A stretch of 64,000 nucleotides of DNA from Microlunatus panaciterrae (GCF_016907535.1 NZ_JAFBCF010000001.1:2852001-2916000), one strand, 5' to 3'. Numbered from the stretch's first letter, positions 1-8,098 are shown. The notes: a model not told the origin generated them from the sequence alone. Translations and numbers: made by a program.

Positions 1-479
1 TCGGCGAACGCGATCACCCGCAGCAGCGCTCGGCAGCGTTCCGGCAGCGCCTCGATATGTCGCCACAGCTTGGCGTCGGTGTCACCACGCAGCACCTCGT
101 CCTCGACCGCTTCGCCACTGTCCGAGTCGGGCGCACCCGGTCCGTCGAAGTCCTCCGGTCGGGTCCGGGCCTGGATCCGCGACACTCGCCACGCCTCCCT
201 CTTCGTCGTCACCAACATCCACTGCAGCAACGCCAGCGGCTCGGTGATCGAGTCCGCCTTGCGGACCAGCACCAGCCAGACGCTCTGCACCACATCCTCG
301 GCGGTCTGGCTGTCGAGCCGCATCGACCGGGCGGTGTGCCACAGGATCGGCGTCAGCATCCTCACCAGCTCGGCCATCCGGGTCTCGTCGCCGTCGCGAT
401 AGGCCGCGAACGCCCGGCCGGCCCGACCGGCGAGACTGTCCTCGCCGGCCCTGCTCTCTTCGATGATCCCACCAGTCAT
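1..479 (-). CDS. ECF-type RNA polymerase sigma factor (3' end cut by window edge)
   Basis: About 159 residues are visible. Region 2 is recognisable at residues ~35-100 (SQTAEDVVQSVWL at 58-70, then KREAWRVSRI in the -10 recognition helix), followed by an acidic linker (~107-135) and the start of region 4 (LPERCRALLRVIAF, ~145-158). There is no room for regions 1 or 3, so this is a group 4 (ECF/sigma-70-like) factor directing RNAP to a small regulon. The ATG overlaps the TGA of the S8 protease gene upstream (ATGA), indicating translational coupling in one operon. No anti-sigma gene is visible; the next gene lies beyond the left edge. Family call is secure, regulon unknown. Confidence 0.88.
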   Translation of the reverse strand, partial: MTGGIIEESRAGEDSLAGRAGRAFAAYRDGDETRMAELVRMLTPILWHTARSMRLDSQTAEDVVQSVWLVLVRKADSITEPLALLQWMLVTTKREAWRVSRIQARTRPEDFDGPGAPDSDSGEAVEDEVLRGDTDAKLWRHIEALPERCRALLRVIAFA

Positions 480-2119
480 GACGGCCTCCTGAGCCGGGGA
501 ACGAGCGCGGTGAGGGCCTGCCATCCGGCGTCCAGGGCCTGGTCGGCGGCGGTGGCGGGGGCGATCGACTCACGCAGTTGGTGCGAGGTGTTGAGCCATT
601 CGGCGATGTCGCCGGCCAGGATCGGTGCGGCGAACGACGTACCGCTCCAGGAACCGAAGCCGGAGGAGAAGTCGTCCGGGTCGACGGTGGCTCGCACCTC
701 GCCGCGGTAGACGGTCTCGGAGACGGGTTGGCCGGCGGCGTCGAAGGTGGTCGGCAGGGTGCTGATCAGCGAGGCGCCGGGCCGCCAGACCCGCACCCAG
801 GGGCCGTCGTTGGAGAACAGGGCGATGCTGCCGTCGGGGTTGAGGGCGCCGACACTGACGATCGGCAGCACGTTGCGTTCGTTCCGCTTGATCAGCCCGC
901 TGGGATGTGGGGCGAAGGCGGCGGGGAACATCGGACGTACGGTCGCGTCGTTGCCGGCGGAGGTGACCACCGCGACACCGAGCTCGCCGAGTGCCCGCAA
1001 CGGGGTCAACAGCAACGGGTCGAACGCAGCATCGGACGGCTGCTCATGGTAGTAGCCGAGGGACAGTGAGACGACGTCGATCAGCTTGGCCGGGTCGCCC
1101 TGGATGATGGCCAGCTTCTGCCGCAGCCAGAGCATGTTCAACGCCTCCAGCAGGTCACCCTCGGTGACCACGCCGTCGCCCTGGATCACCCGGATCGCGA
1201 GCAGGTTGGCGTCCGGGCACTTCTGCCGGACCAGCCCGGCGATGAAGGTGCCGTGTCCGGCGTCGGCGTCCAGGTTGCCGGTGAGCTCGTTGGTGACCAC
1301 GCCGGTCAGCTCGGGGTTGGTGGCCGGGTCGGTGAGCCCGATCCGCAGCGCACCGCAGGTCGGCCTGCGGTCGACGATGCCGTCCGGCAGCCAGTCATGT
1401 TCGCCCACGCCGGTGTCCAGGATCGCAACCACCGGACGCCGCCGGCCGTCCAGCCAGGCGTCCGGGCAGCGCAGTGGCGCCGGCCCGATCCAGGTCACCG
1501 GCGTGCGCGCTCCCCAGCCCGGCTCGCCGTAGCTGCCGGTGCCGGGGATCTTCCAGTACGGGTTGGCCTCGGTGCCGGGGATCTTCCAGTACGGGTTGCC
1601 GGTCACGTTGGGTCCGTCGGCCGAGGTCATCAGGTGGTCGAGCTGGACCGAGTTCCTGGTCCGGTCGCGGGCGCCGAACATCGCCCGGAAGGTCTGCAGC
1701 ACCGGCCAGGCGTCCGGCGGCGCCTGCGGGGCGCCGGTCCAGCGTGGCATCAGGTGCACCCGGGCGAGCAGCGGCTGCGCCTCCTCCGGGGTGATGCCGG
1801 CATCGCGTGCCATCCGGCGCAGCCGCCGGTCGATCGGGTCGATGGTGATGTCGAGGTCGTGCGCGTCTGCGGCCCTGCGCAGCTTGTCCACGACCTCCTG
1901 CTCGTTGCTGGTCGGGCGGATCAGCAGCCGGTCACCGGCGTAGATGGTCGGGTCGAGGCGCTGACCACGGAGTCTGACCGCCTGAGTCGGGTCGAGGGCC
2001 CGACCGTTGTGCCGGGCGAGCAGCTCCGTTCTCGGGGGCAGCCGTTGCGGCTGGGTCGCCGCCTGGCGAGGTCGGGGCGCGGCAGTCTTCCTGGTCTGCC
2101 TGCGCTGCTCCGGTGTCAT
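476..2119 (-). CDS. S8 (subtilisin-like) serine peptidase without signal peptide
   Basis: 547 aa. The subtilase triad is intact: Asp235 (AILDTGVG), His289 (AGHGTFIAGL) and Ser495 (GTSFAAP), with oxyanion Asn390 (SAGND). The first ~225 residues are a basic, proline-rich start followed by a region I do not recognise. There is no signal peptide, lipobox or C-terminal TM, unlike mycosins or secreted subtilisins, so the enzyme is probably cytosolic. Residues 175-194 contain NPYWKIPGT twice (see repeat at 1538-1598). The start at 2119 is chosen for the purine-rich stretch just upstream and because the longer reading frame runs through the intergenic palindrome. It is coupled to the ECF sigma gene downstream, suggesting a regulatory proteolysis role (inference). 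Substrate unknown. Confidence 0.87.
   Translation of the reverse strand: MTPEQRRQTRKTAAPRPRQAATQPQRLPPRTELLARHNGRALDPTQAVRLRGQRLDPTIYAGDRLLIRPTSNEQEVVDKLRRAADAHDLDITIDPIDRRLRRMARDAGITPEEAQPLLARVHLMPRWTGAPQAPPDAWPVLQTFRAMFGARDRTRNSVQLDHLMTSADGPNVTGNPYWKIPGTEANPYWKIPGTGSYGEPGWGARTPVTWIGPAPLRCPDAWLDGRRRPVVAILDTGVGEHDWLPDGIVDRRPTCGALRIGLTDPATNPELTGVVTNELTGNLDADAGHGTFIAGLVRQKCPDANLLAIRVIQGDGVVTEGDLLEALNMLWLRQKLAIIQGDPAKLIDVVSLSLGYYHEQPSDAAFDPLLLTPLRALGELGVAVVTSAGNDATVRPMFPAAFAPHPSGLIKRNERNVLPIVSVGALNPDGSIALFSNDGPWVRVWRPGASLISTLPTTFDAAGQPVSETVYRGEVRATVDPDDFSSGFGSWSGTSFAAPILAGDIAEWLNTSHQLRESIAPATAADQALDAGWQALTALVPRLRRPS
1538..1598. repeat. 28-bp direct repeat, 33-bp period, inside the S8 protease gene
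   Basis: Two identical 28-bp units (1538-1565 and 1571-1598) separated by 5 bp encode NPYWKIPGT twice, in frame. The perfect DNA identity suggests a recent duplication or gene conversion in the linker just before the catalytic domain. Confidence 0.9.
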
Positions 2120-2294
2120 CCGGAGACCCCCCCTCTGCGGGCGCCGGCCCGCCACCGAGTACCGCTCCTCCCAAGCCCATTCATATCGGAAAAGAGTCGC
2201 CCTGGGGAGGTTTGATACCCCGCCGCAAGATGCCCGGCCGAGCGGGGGTGCCGAGCGGGGTGTCGACCGGGGTGCCGGAATCCCATGCCGACTT

Positions 2295-2346
2295 GGGAAA
2301 CTGTCACTCAGCCAGGCAAATTTGCCTGGCCGAGTGACAGTTTCCC
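2295..2346. repeat. 52-bp near-perfect palindrome, copy 1 of a dispersed element
   Basis: Two 26-bp arms (2295-2320 and 2321-2346) meet at AAATTT with no loop; only pair 2310/2331 is mismatched. The flanks (CGACTTGGGAAACTG on the left, CCTGGC on the right) recur at 54987-55060, so this is one mobile or conserved element rather than a chance hairpin. It lies in the 296-bp gap after the antiporter stop and before the S8 start, where it might also act as a terminator, although there is no T-run. Confidence 0.85.
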
Positions 2347-2415
2347 TGGCCCCGTACGGGTGGGGGTGGCGACCAGCAGGGCATCGGGCATCGGCGGCCG
2401 GCTGGTGGGGCCGAG

Positions 2416-4287
2416 CTAGCCGAGCTGCTCGTGGAGGTAGCACCAGCGCCAACGCTCGCCGGACTCGAAGCTCCGCATCACCGGGTGACCGGTGGCGGCG
2501 AAGTGCTTGGTGGCATGGTTGCCGACCGAGGAGTCGCAGCAGCCGATGTTGCCGCAGGTCAGGCACAGCCGAAGGTGCACCGGCCGGGTCCCCTCCCGTT
2601 CGCAGTCCAGGCAGACCCCTGGGCCGATCGGCCGGATGACGGTCGGCGCCGCCGCCAGGTGCTCGCACTCGTCGGTGGCGATGGGGGAGACCAGCGGCTC
2701 CTGGCGCAGCTGCTCGGCCCGGTCGGCGACCGCGTCGAGCATCGACTCCTCGATGTCGAGCTGGCTCAGCACCAGGTCGATCACCTCATGGTCCACCTTG
2801 CCGCGGTAGCGGATCCGCAGCACCTCGGCGCGCTCCGCCTCCAGGGTCTCCAGCCGCAGCCGACGGTACTCCTCGGCCGGCGTCTCCAGGTCGCTCGCGC
2901 TGCCCAACCGCTCCCAGATGGCGTTCGGGCGGTCCCGCATCCGGGAGCGCAGCAGCTCCAGGGTCTGTTCGGAGTCGGTGGGTTTCCTGATCCGGTCGAG
3001 TGTCCGCAGCGCCGCCCGGGTGGAGGCCTGCAGCACCGCCGCTGTCTGCAGGGCGTCCTCGCGCGGCTCGGGCCCGCGCAGGCCGAAGCGGCGACTCAGC
3101 CACGGCAGCGTCAGCCCCTGCAGCAGCAGCGTTCCGGCAGTGACCACCATGGCGACCAGCAGCAGCACCTCCCGGTGCGGGGTCTGTTCCGGCAGTAGGA
3201 ACGCCGCGGCAAGAGTCACCACGCCGCGCATCCCCGCCCAGCCGATGATCAGCACCGACGGCCAGTCGGGGCTCAACCGCCGACCATTGCGGAACAGCAG
3301 CAGGCTCGCCGCCGCCACCCACACCAGTCGCAGCAGGATCACCGCCAGCAGTACGGCGACGCACAACCAGGTGATGACGCCGGCATGCAACGGTGAGTGG
3401 GCCACCCCGGCGAAGATCCAGTGTGCCTGCAGCCCGATCAGGAAGAACACCGAGTTCTCCAGCAGGAACTTGATGGTGCCCCAGTTCGTCCGCTCGCTCA
3501 GCCGCGACTGGGCGGTCTGGATGATGGGCGCCTTGTGCCCCAGCAGCAGCCCGGTCACCACTACGGCGATCACCCCCGACGGATGGAAGTGCCCGAACCT
3601 GATGGCCTCGGCAGGGAGGTAGGCACAGAAGGGCAGCAGCAGCGAGATGGCGTTGTCGAACAAGGGCTCGGTGATCCGCTTGCGCACCATGCCGGCAATC
3701 CAGGCAACCGCAAGTCCGACCAGCGCTCCGCCGCCGGCGGCGATCACGAAGGCCAGCGTGATGTTGCCGACGGTGACCGATCCCGCCATGGCGAGGATCG
3801 CCACCCGCAGGCAGGTGATCGCGGTCGCGTCGTTGACCAGCGACTCGCCCTCCAGGATCGTGACCAGCCGGCGGGGCAGGCCGACCCTGCGCGCGATCGA
3901 GGTGGCGGCGACGGCGTCCGGCGGCGCCACCACGGCACCGATGGCGAAGGCGACCGCGAACGGCACCGGCAGGATCAGCCAGACGACCAGGCCGACCCCC
4001 AGGGCGGTGATCGCGACCAGCGCGATCGACAAGAAGCCGATCGCCCGCTGGTTGGCCCTGAAGTCGATCACGGAGGTCCGGATCGCCGCCGCATACAGCA
4101 GCGGCGGCAGCATCCCGAACAGCACCACCCCGGAACTCAGGTGGATGTCGGGGATGAAGGGCACGAAGGAGAGGCCGATGCCGACCACCATCAGCAGCAG
4201 CGGGGCGGAGAGCCCGACCCGTTCGGCGGCGGCGGTGACCGCGATCACGCAGGCGGCCAGCAGCACGATTCCGAGCGCGATCTCCAC
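2416..4287 (-). CDS. CPA1-type Na+(or K+)/H+ antiporter with C-terminal UBP-type zinc finger
   Basis: About 623 aa from a GTG at 4287 that begins directly with TM1 (VEIALGIVLLAACVIAV). Ten to twelve hydrophobic segments fill residues 1-420, including the CPA1 signatures PPLLYAAAIRTS, GAVVAPPDAVAATSI (the ND/PDA region) and LEGESLVNDATAITCLR. A charged cytosolic stretch with helical character follows. The last ~85 residues form a UBP-type zinc finger: a C-x-H, then CLDCER, LCLTCGNIGCC, HATKHFAATGHPV and a terminal WCYLHEQ. The antiporter domain exchanges monovalent cations for protons at the membrane. In eukaryotes the UBP finger binds ubiquitin C-termini; here its ligand is unknown. No good ribosome-binding site is seen, so the start is the least certain part. 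Confidence 0.85.
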   Translation of the reverse strand: MEIALGIVLLAACVIAVTAAAERVGLSAPLLLMVVGIGLSFVPFIPDIHLSSGVVLFGMLPPLLYAAAIRTSVIDFRANQRAIGFLSIALVAITALGVGLVVWLILPVPFAVAFAIGAVVAPPDAVAATSIARRVGLPRRLVTILEGESLVNDATAITCLRVAILAMAGSVTVGNITLAFVIAAGGGALVGLAVAWIAGMVRKRITEPLFDNAISLLLPFCAYLPAEAIRFGHFHPSGVIAVVVTGLLLGHKAPIIQTAQSRLSERTNWGTIKFLLENSVFFLIGLQAHWIFAGVAHSPLHAGVITWLCVAVLLAVILLRLVWVAAASLLLFRNGRRLSPDWPSVLIIGWAGMRGVVTLAAAFLLPEQTPHREVLLLVAMVVTAGTLLLQGLTLPWLSRRFGLRGPEPREDALQTAAVLQASTRAALRTLDRIRKPTDSEQTLELLRSRMRDRPNAIWERLGSASDLETPAEEYRRLRLETLEAERAEVLRIRYRGKVDHEVIDLVLSQLDIEESMLDAVADRAEQLRQEPLVSPIATDECEHLAAAPTVIRPIGPGVCLDCEREGTRPVHLRLCLTCGNIGCCDSSVGNHATKHFAATGHPVMRSFESGERWRWCYLHEQLG

Positions 4288-4444
4288 CGGACCATGGTGC
4301 CAGACCCTCCGAGCGGTCCGATGCCACGTTCTCCGGCGCCTCGGGCGACCGCGCCCTCGCCCGGTCGCGGTCGCCGCCGCGCACATGCGAGGATCTGCGG
4401 GAAGGATCAGGGTGAGGACATGGTGCGAGCGAGGAGCTGCGACG

Positions 4445-5683
4445 TTGGGTACCACGGCCGATGACCGGGACGGCTCGAGACTCCTGACCTCCGCCGAGGT
4501 GGCGGGGCTGCTCGAGGCGGCGGTCAGCCACGGTGGCGGCTCCCTGGTGTCCTGGGAGCTGGACCACGTCGACGCGAACCCGAACCGCAGCACGACCGCC
4601 ACCTACAGCGCGGTGATCGACTGGCCGTTCGGTCGCCGGACCGAGCTGCTGGGGGCCAGCACCCGGGCCGGCCAGCGCACCACCTCCGACGAGCAGGCCG
4701 TCATCTTCGCCGACGGGGATCGGGAGGTGGCTGTCTGGCTGTACCCCAGGGACCCCGAGCTGCCGGGTCTGCTGCGGGCGGCGTTCGTCGAGGACATGGC
4801 GGCCCTGTTGACCGAGTACGACGTCGTCGGGATGCCGGTGGCGGCGGCGAACGTCGGGCTGGAGATGATTGGCTACCGGCCCCGCCGCCGAGCCGTGCTG
4901 AGAGCCTGGGTGATCATGCCCGACGGCAGCCAGCGGGTGTTCTTCGTCAAGTCGCTGCGACAGCAGCTGTTCGACGGTGTCCGGCGGCGTCACGAGCTGC
5001 TGCTCGCCGCGGGGGTGCCGGCGCCGCCCATCGCCGCCGCCACCCCGGACCACCTGCTGGTGCTGCGGGAGCTGCCGGGCCGGCCGCTGGCACAGGCGAT
5101 CTTCGATCCGGAGCCACCCTGCACGGCCGAGAGCCTGATCGCCGTTCTGGACGCGATGCCGGCCGCCGTGGCGCAGCTGTCTCGTCGCAACCCGTGGACC
5201 GATGCGGTGGAGCAGTACGCCGCCATGGTGTCTGCGGCGATGCCGAGCCTGGAGACCAGGCTGACAGCGATGGTGGAGCAGATCCTCTCCGGGCTGCGGG
5301 GGACACCGCCCGGCGACGAGCCCACCCACGGCGACTTCCACGAGGGTCAGGTGTTCGTCGACGCGGCAGGTCGGATCTCGGGAATCCTCGACGTCGACAC
5401 CGTCGGTCCGGGACGCCGTGCGGACGACCTGGCCTGTCTGGTGGCGCACCTCTCGACCGTGCAACGGATGAACGCCGAGCAGGCCGCCAGGGTCCACCGG
5501 CTGGTACAGAGCTGGGTGCCGGTGTTCGACGAACGGGTCGACCCGGTCGAGCTGCGACTGCGCGCGGCGGCGGTGGCGATCTCGCTGGCCACCGGGCCCT
5601 ACCGTGGTCAGGAGCCGCACTGGGAGCGGGAGACGACGATGATCGTGGGGGCCGCAGAGGCGTTGATCCGCTCCGCCGGCTGA
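4445..5683 (+). CDS. APH-family (aminoglycoside phosphotransferase fold) small-molecule kinase
   Basis: 412 aa. The C-lobe shows the APH catalytic loop PTHGDFHEGQVF and the metal-binding ILDVDTVGPG. This fold phosphorylates small substrates (aminoglycosides, choline, maltose, homoserine and others) using ATP/GTP. The substrate cannot be told here, and the ~190-residue N-terminal part is not typical of antibiotic-resistance APHs, so a metabolic kinase is more likely. Start: TTG at 4445, 8 nt behind AGGAG (about 4432-4436), the only convincing RBS in the region. It is divergent from the antiporter, sharing 4288-4444 as promoter region. Confidence 0.75.
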   Translation: MGTTADDRDGSRLLTSAEVAGLLEAAVSHGGGSLVSWELDHVDANPNRSTTATYSAVIDWPFGRRTELLGASTRAGQRTTSDEQAVIFADGDREVAVWLYPRDPELPGLLRAAFVEDMAALLTEYDVVGMPVAAANVGLEMIGYRPRRRAVLRAWVIMPDGSQRVFFVKSLRQQLFDGVRRRHELLLAAGVPAPPIAAATPDHLLVLRELPGRPLAQAIFDPEPPCTAESLIAVLDAMPAAVAQLSRRNPWTDAVEQYAAMVSAAMPSLETRLTAMVEQILSGLRGTPPGDEPTHGDFHEGQVFVDAAGRISGILDVDTVGPGRRADDLACLVAHLSTVQRMNAEQAARVHRLVQSWVPVFDERVDPVELRLRAAAVAISLATGPYRGQEPHWERETTMIVGAAEALIRSAG

Positions 5684-5689
5684 GCCATC

Positions 5690-5707
5690 TGCACCGCGAG
5701 TGGTGCA
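5690..5707. other. Small inverted repeat behind the APH-family kinase
   Basis: TGCACC (5690-5695) and GGTGCA (5702-5707) form a 6-bp stem with a 6-nt loop, 7 nt after the kinase stop. It has no T-run, so it is a weak terminator at best, or an operator for the downstream cold-shock gene. Confidence 0.3.
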
Positions 5708-5760
5708 TCTGTGCGCACTAGGTTAGGCTTGAGCCTGAAGTTGATTGCCTTTGCGCGGAA

Positions 5761-5822
5761 GCGTTGGTAAGGCACCGGCCTCGCGATCCCGGGAGCCGGG
5801 GTCGGACTAACGCATCAAAGGA
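5761..5822 (+). promoter_or_regulatory. Structured leader of the cold-shock gene, ending in its RBS
   Basis: GCGTTGG (5761-5767) can pair with CTAACGC (5807-5813, one G-U), closing a GC-rich internal hairpin. The Shine-Dalgarno AAAGGA (5817-5822) follows at once, 9 nt before the ATG. Cold-shock genes commonly carry long folded leaders that tune translation with temperature; this arrangement fits, but the transcription start is not identified. Confidence 0.45.
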
Positions 5823-5831
5823 TTGAACGTA

Positions 5832-6035
5832 ATGGCAACAGGTACCGTGAAGTGGTTCAACGCTGAAAAGGGCTATGGATTCATCGCCCCCGAAGATGGC
5901 AGCGCTGATGTCTTCGCCCACTACTCCGCGATCGCCAGCACCGGTTTCCGGTCGCTGGACGAGAACCAGCAGGTCGAGTTCGACATCGCCCAGGGCCCGA
6001 AGGGTCCGCAGGCGGAGAACATTCGCCCGCTGTGA
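5832..6035 (+). CDS. Cold-shock domain protein (CspA family)
   Basis: 67 aa, the usual CspA length, a single OB-fold. Both RNA-binding motifs are present: KGYGFI (RNP1-like) and DVFAHYSAI (RNP2-like). It acts as a cytosolic RNA chaperone that melts mRNA structure in the cold or during growth transitions. The ATG at 5832 is used because AAAGGA sits 9 nt upstream and [10 protein letters not shown] is the canonical actinobacterial start; an in-frame TTG at 5823 is less likely. Monocistronic, closed by a strong terminator at 6078-6120. Confidence 0.95.
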   Translation: MATGTVKWFNAEKGYGFIAPEDGSADVFAHYSAIASTGFRSLDENQQVEFDIAQGPKGPQAENIRPL

Positions 6036-6077
6036 TCATCTCGGCTCACCTCGGTGAGCCGGCCTGATCCACGTAGC

Positions 6078-6120
6078 AACGCAGCCGGCCCCAGCTCACG
6101 CTGGGGCCGGCTGCGTTTTG
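6078..6120 (+). terminator. Intrinsic terminator of the cold-shock gene
   Basis: A perfect 18-bp stem (6078-6095 with 6100-6117) around the loop TCAC ends in GTTTTG. It lies 43 bp after the cold-shock stop codon. Confidence 0.92.
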
Positions 6121-6154
6121 CTGTCCCTGGACCGTGCCGGGCCGGCACGACAAG

Positions 6155-6187
6155 CGGCCGGGCCCAGGATGAACCTGGACCCGGCCG
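6155..6187 (-). terminator. Probable terminator hairpin of the ABC-importer operon
   Basis: 14-bp arms (6155-6168 and 6174-6187) pair fully on the minus-strand RNA with one U-G wobble, around a 5-nt loop. There is no strong U-tract, so efficiency is uncertain. It sits about 80 bp beyond the stop of the substrate-binding protein gene. Confidence 0.5.
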
Positions 6188-6254
6188 TTGCCGTTCCGTG
6201 TCAGTTGCCGTTTAGGGTCAGTTGCCGTTCCGTGTCAGCTGCCGGTCAGGGCTG
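6187..6254. repeat. 17-bp tandem repeat, four units
   Basis: GTTGCCGTTCCGTGTCA occurs at 6187-6203 and 6221-6237, with variants at 6204-6220 (three changes) and 6238-6254 (degenerate). It lies between the terminator hairpin and the stop codon of the substrate-binding protein gene, so it belongs to the 3' untranslated region of that operon. Confidence 0.8.
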
Positions 6255-6264
6255 AGCCGACGCC

Positions 6265-8088
6265 TCAGGCGGACGCGGGCTCCAGCTTGCCCAGCAGCAG
6301 CCAGATGATCACGTAGTTGTCGGCGTACGGCGCGTTCTTCAGGATCGGGTCGTCGTCGGCCATGAACTTCTTGACCCGCTTGCCCTCGAGCGCCGGGTTG
6401 TTGCCGTAGCGCTCGAACAGCGGCACCATCGGCAGCAACTCGTTGAAGGCGATCGCGGCCTTGGTCACGTTGGCCTTCTGCTCGGCCTCGTTGAGGCCCT
6501 GGCCCGCTGCCGTGACGATCTCGGTCAGGTCCACCTTGCCGAAGGCCTTGGTGGTCGTCTTGAGCTCGAACGCCATCCCCTTGCCGCCCTGGTTCTTGGC
6601 GATCGGGATGTTGTGGGTGAACAGGTCCTGGACGAAGGCGAAGTACGGGTGCGGGTGATTGGACGCTCCCCAGCCCTGGATCGCCAGCTGGAAGTTGCCC
6701 TTGTCGATGTCGACCGGCGCCTGCTTGTCGTCGACGCCGCGCGGGGTGACCTTGATGCCGAAGTTGCTCAGCTGCTCGGCCGCGTTCGTCGCCGCTGCGG
6801 ACCAGTCGGCGAACGGCTGCGGGAACGAGATCTCGTACTGGGCCGGCTTGCCGTCCGGCTTCATCCAGCTCTTGCCGCTCTTCTTCCAGCCCGCCTGCTG
6901 CAGCAGCTTGGCCGCGGCGTCCTTGTCGAAGTCGTAGGTGTTGAGCTTGCCCTTGTCCTCGGCCGACAGCCAGTCGTCCAGCTGCGCGTCGGAGAACCCG
7001 GCCATGTACTGGACTCCCTTGCCGGAGTCACCCAGCGCGACCGTGCCGTTGGTGTTGCGGTCCAGCGCATGCGCGATCGCCTGCCGGGCCCGCGGGTCCT
7101 TGAACTCCTCGAGCTTGTCCAGGTTGAACAGGATCGCCGGGCCGGAGTAGACCGGAGCCCGCAGGATGCGGAAGCCCTCCTGCATGAACGACTTCTCCGA
7201 CGCGGTCGGGAAGCCATGGGTGGCGAAGTCGACGTCCTTGCTCTGCACAAGCGGCGTCACCTCTGGGGTCTCGCCGTTGTACACCACGATCTTCTCGAAC
7301 TTGACCTTGTCGGCCGCGTAGCCGGTCTTGTTCTTGACCAGGGTGACCTGGGTGTTGGAGATCGACTTGTAGTCCAGGTTGTACGGACCGTTCGCGACGT
7401 ACTCCTTCGGCAGCAGCTTGTTGAAGTCGGAGCTGAGCGTCTGGCCGTCGGGGGAGTCCATGTCCTTGCCGGACTCGTGCAGTGCCTTCGCCTTGTCGGC
7501 CATCTCACCGAAGACGGCGGTGGAGATGATGTTGCTGCGCAGGATGTAGCGCTCGACGACCGTCGACGGCGAGTTCATGGTCAGCACGAAGGTGGTGTCG
7601 TCGGGTGCCTCGATCTTGTCCACGAAGCTCCACAGCGACGTCCGCAGGATGTACTGGCAGTAGAACGTCGTCAGGTAGTCCTTGGAGGTCAGGTCCTTGC
7701 CGTCGCTCCACTTGAGTCCGGACTTGATCTTGACGGTGAACGTCTTGGCGGCCTCGTCGAGCTTGTACGACTCGGCCAGCATCATCTCCCACTTCTTGTC
7801 GGCCCAGTAGTAGTAGGCGGACGGCAGGCAGATCAGGTCACCGTAGATGCCGTCGGACAGGATGCGGTAGGGCAGACCACCGAACGGGTTGCCGGCGTTG
7901 TTGAAGTTGCCCTCGGGCGGCTGCTTGTACGGCCAGGCGCCGTGGAACTCGCCACCGGACTGTGGGCTGTCAGGCTGCGCCGGGGCGCAGGAGGTCAGAG
8001 CGCCGAAACCGCCCACGCCGGCTGCGGACAGCCCGACGAGTTGCAGCAGCGAGCGCCGAGACAGAAAGAGATGCTCGGGCGTGGTCAT
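6265..8088 (-). CDS. ABC importer substrate-binding lipoprotein, family 5 (peptide/opine/oligosaccharide type)
   Basis: 607 aa. The N-terminus has a twin-arginine-like motif (SRRSLLQLVG, residues 10-19), a hydrophobic stretch and a lipobox LTSC with Cys34 as the lipidated residue. The mature part matches SBP_bac_5 in length and layout (for example the KSGLKWSDGKDLTSKDY segment, typical of the conserved early motif). It captures ligand outside the membrane for the permeases and ATPases encoded upstream in the same operon. RBS AGGAGG lies 6 nt before the ATG. The ligand is not deducible: this family includes di/oligopeptide, nickel and sugar binders. It is unusual that the binding protein is the last rather than the first gene of the operon. 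Confidence 0.9.
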   Translation of the reverse strand: MTTPEHLFLSRRSLLQLVGLSAAGVGGFGALTSCAPAQPDSPQSGGEFHGAWPYKQPPEGNFNNAGNPFGGLPYRILSDGIYGDLICLPSAYYYWADKKWEMMLAESYKLDEAAKTFTVKIKSGLKWSDGKDLTSKDYLTTFYCQYILRTSLWSFVDKIEAPDDTTFVLTMNSPSTVVERYILRSNIISTAVFGEMADKAKALHESGKDMDSPDGQTLSSDFNKLLPKEYVANGPYNLDYKSISNTQVTLVKNKTGYAADKVKFEKIVVYNGETPEVTPLVQSKDVDFATHGFPTASEKSFMQEGFRILRAPVYSGPAILFNLDKLEEFKDPRARQAIAHALDRNTNGTVALGDSGKGVQYMAGFSDAQLDDWLSAEDKGKLNTYDFDKDAAAKLLQQAGWKKSGKSWMKPDGKPAQYEISFPQPFADWSAAATNAAEQLSNFGIKVTPRGVDDKQAPVDIDKGNFQLAIQGWGASNHPHPYFAFVQDLFTHNIPIAKNQGGKGMAFELKTTTKAFGKVDLTEIVTAAGQGLNEAEQKANVTKAAIAFNELLPMVPLFERYGNNPALEGKRVKKFMADDDPILKNAPYADNYVIIWLLLGKLEPASA

Positions 8089-8098
8089 GAAGATCCTC

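Noticed and set aside
3397-4464. Long plus-strand open frames opposite the antiporter gene
   Set aside because: GC-rich codon bias opens frames antisense to real genes; these are rich in Arg/Gly/Gln/Asp/His with no domain motif.
2786-5620. A 944-codon minus-strand frame spanning the antiporter and kinase
   Set aside because: It is a frame-shifted shadow of the antiporter gene followed by antisense of the kinase; low-complexity composition and no motif.
4445-5683. Aminoglycoside-resistance gene
   Set aside because: Only the general APH catalytic loop is shared; the N-terminal half and context do not match a resistance determinant.
6187-6254. CRISPR-like or promoter repeats
   Set aside because: Units are 17 bp and directly adjacent, so it is a simple tandem repeat.
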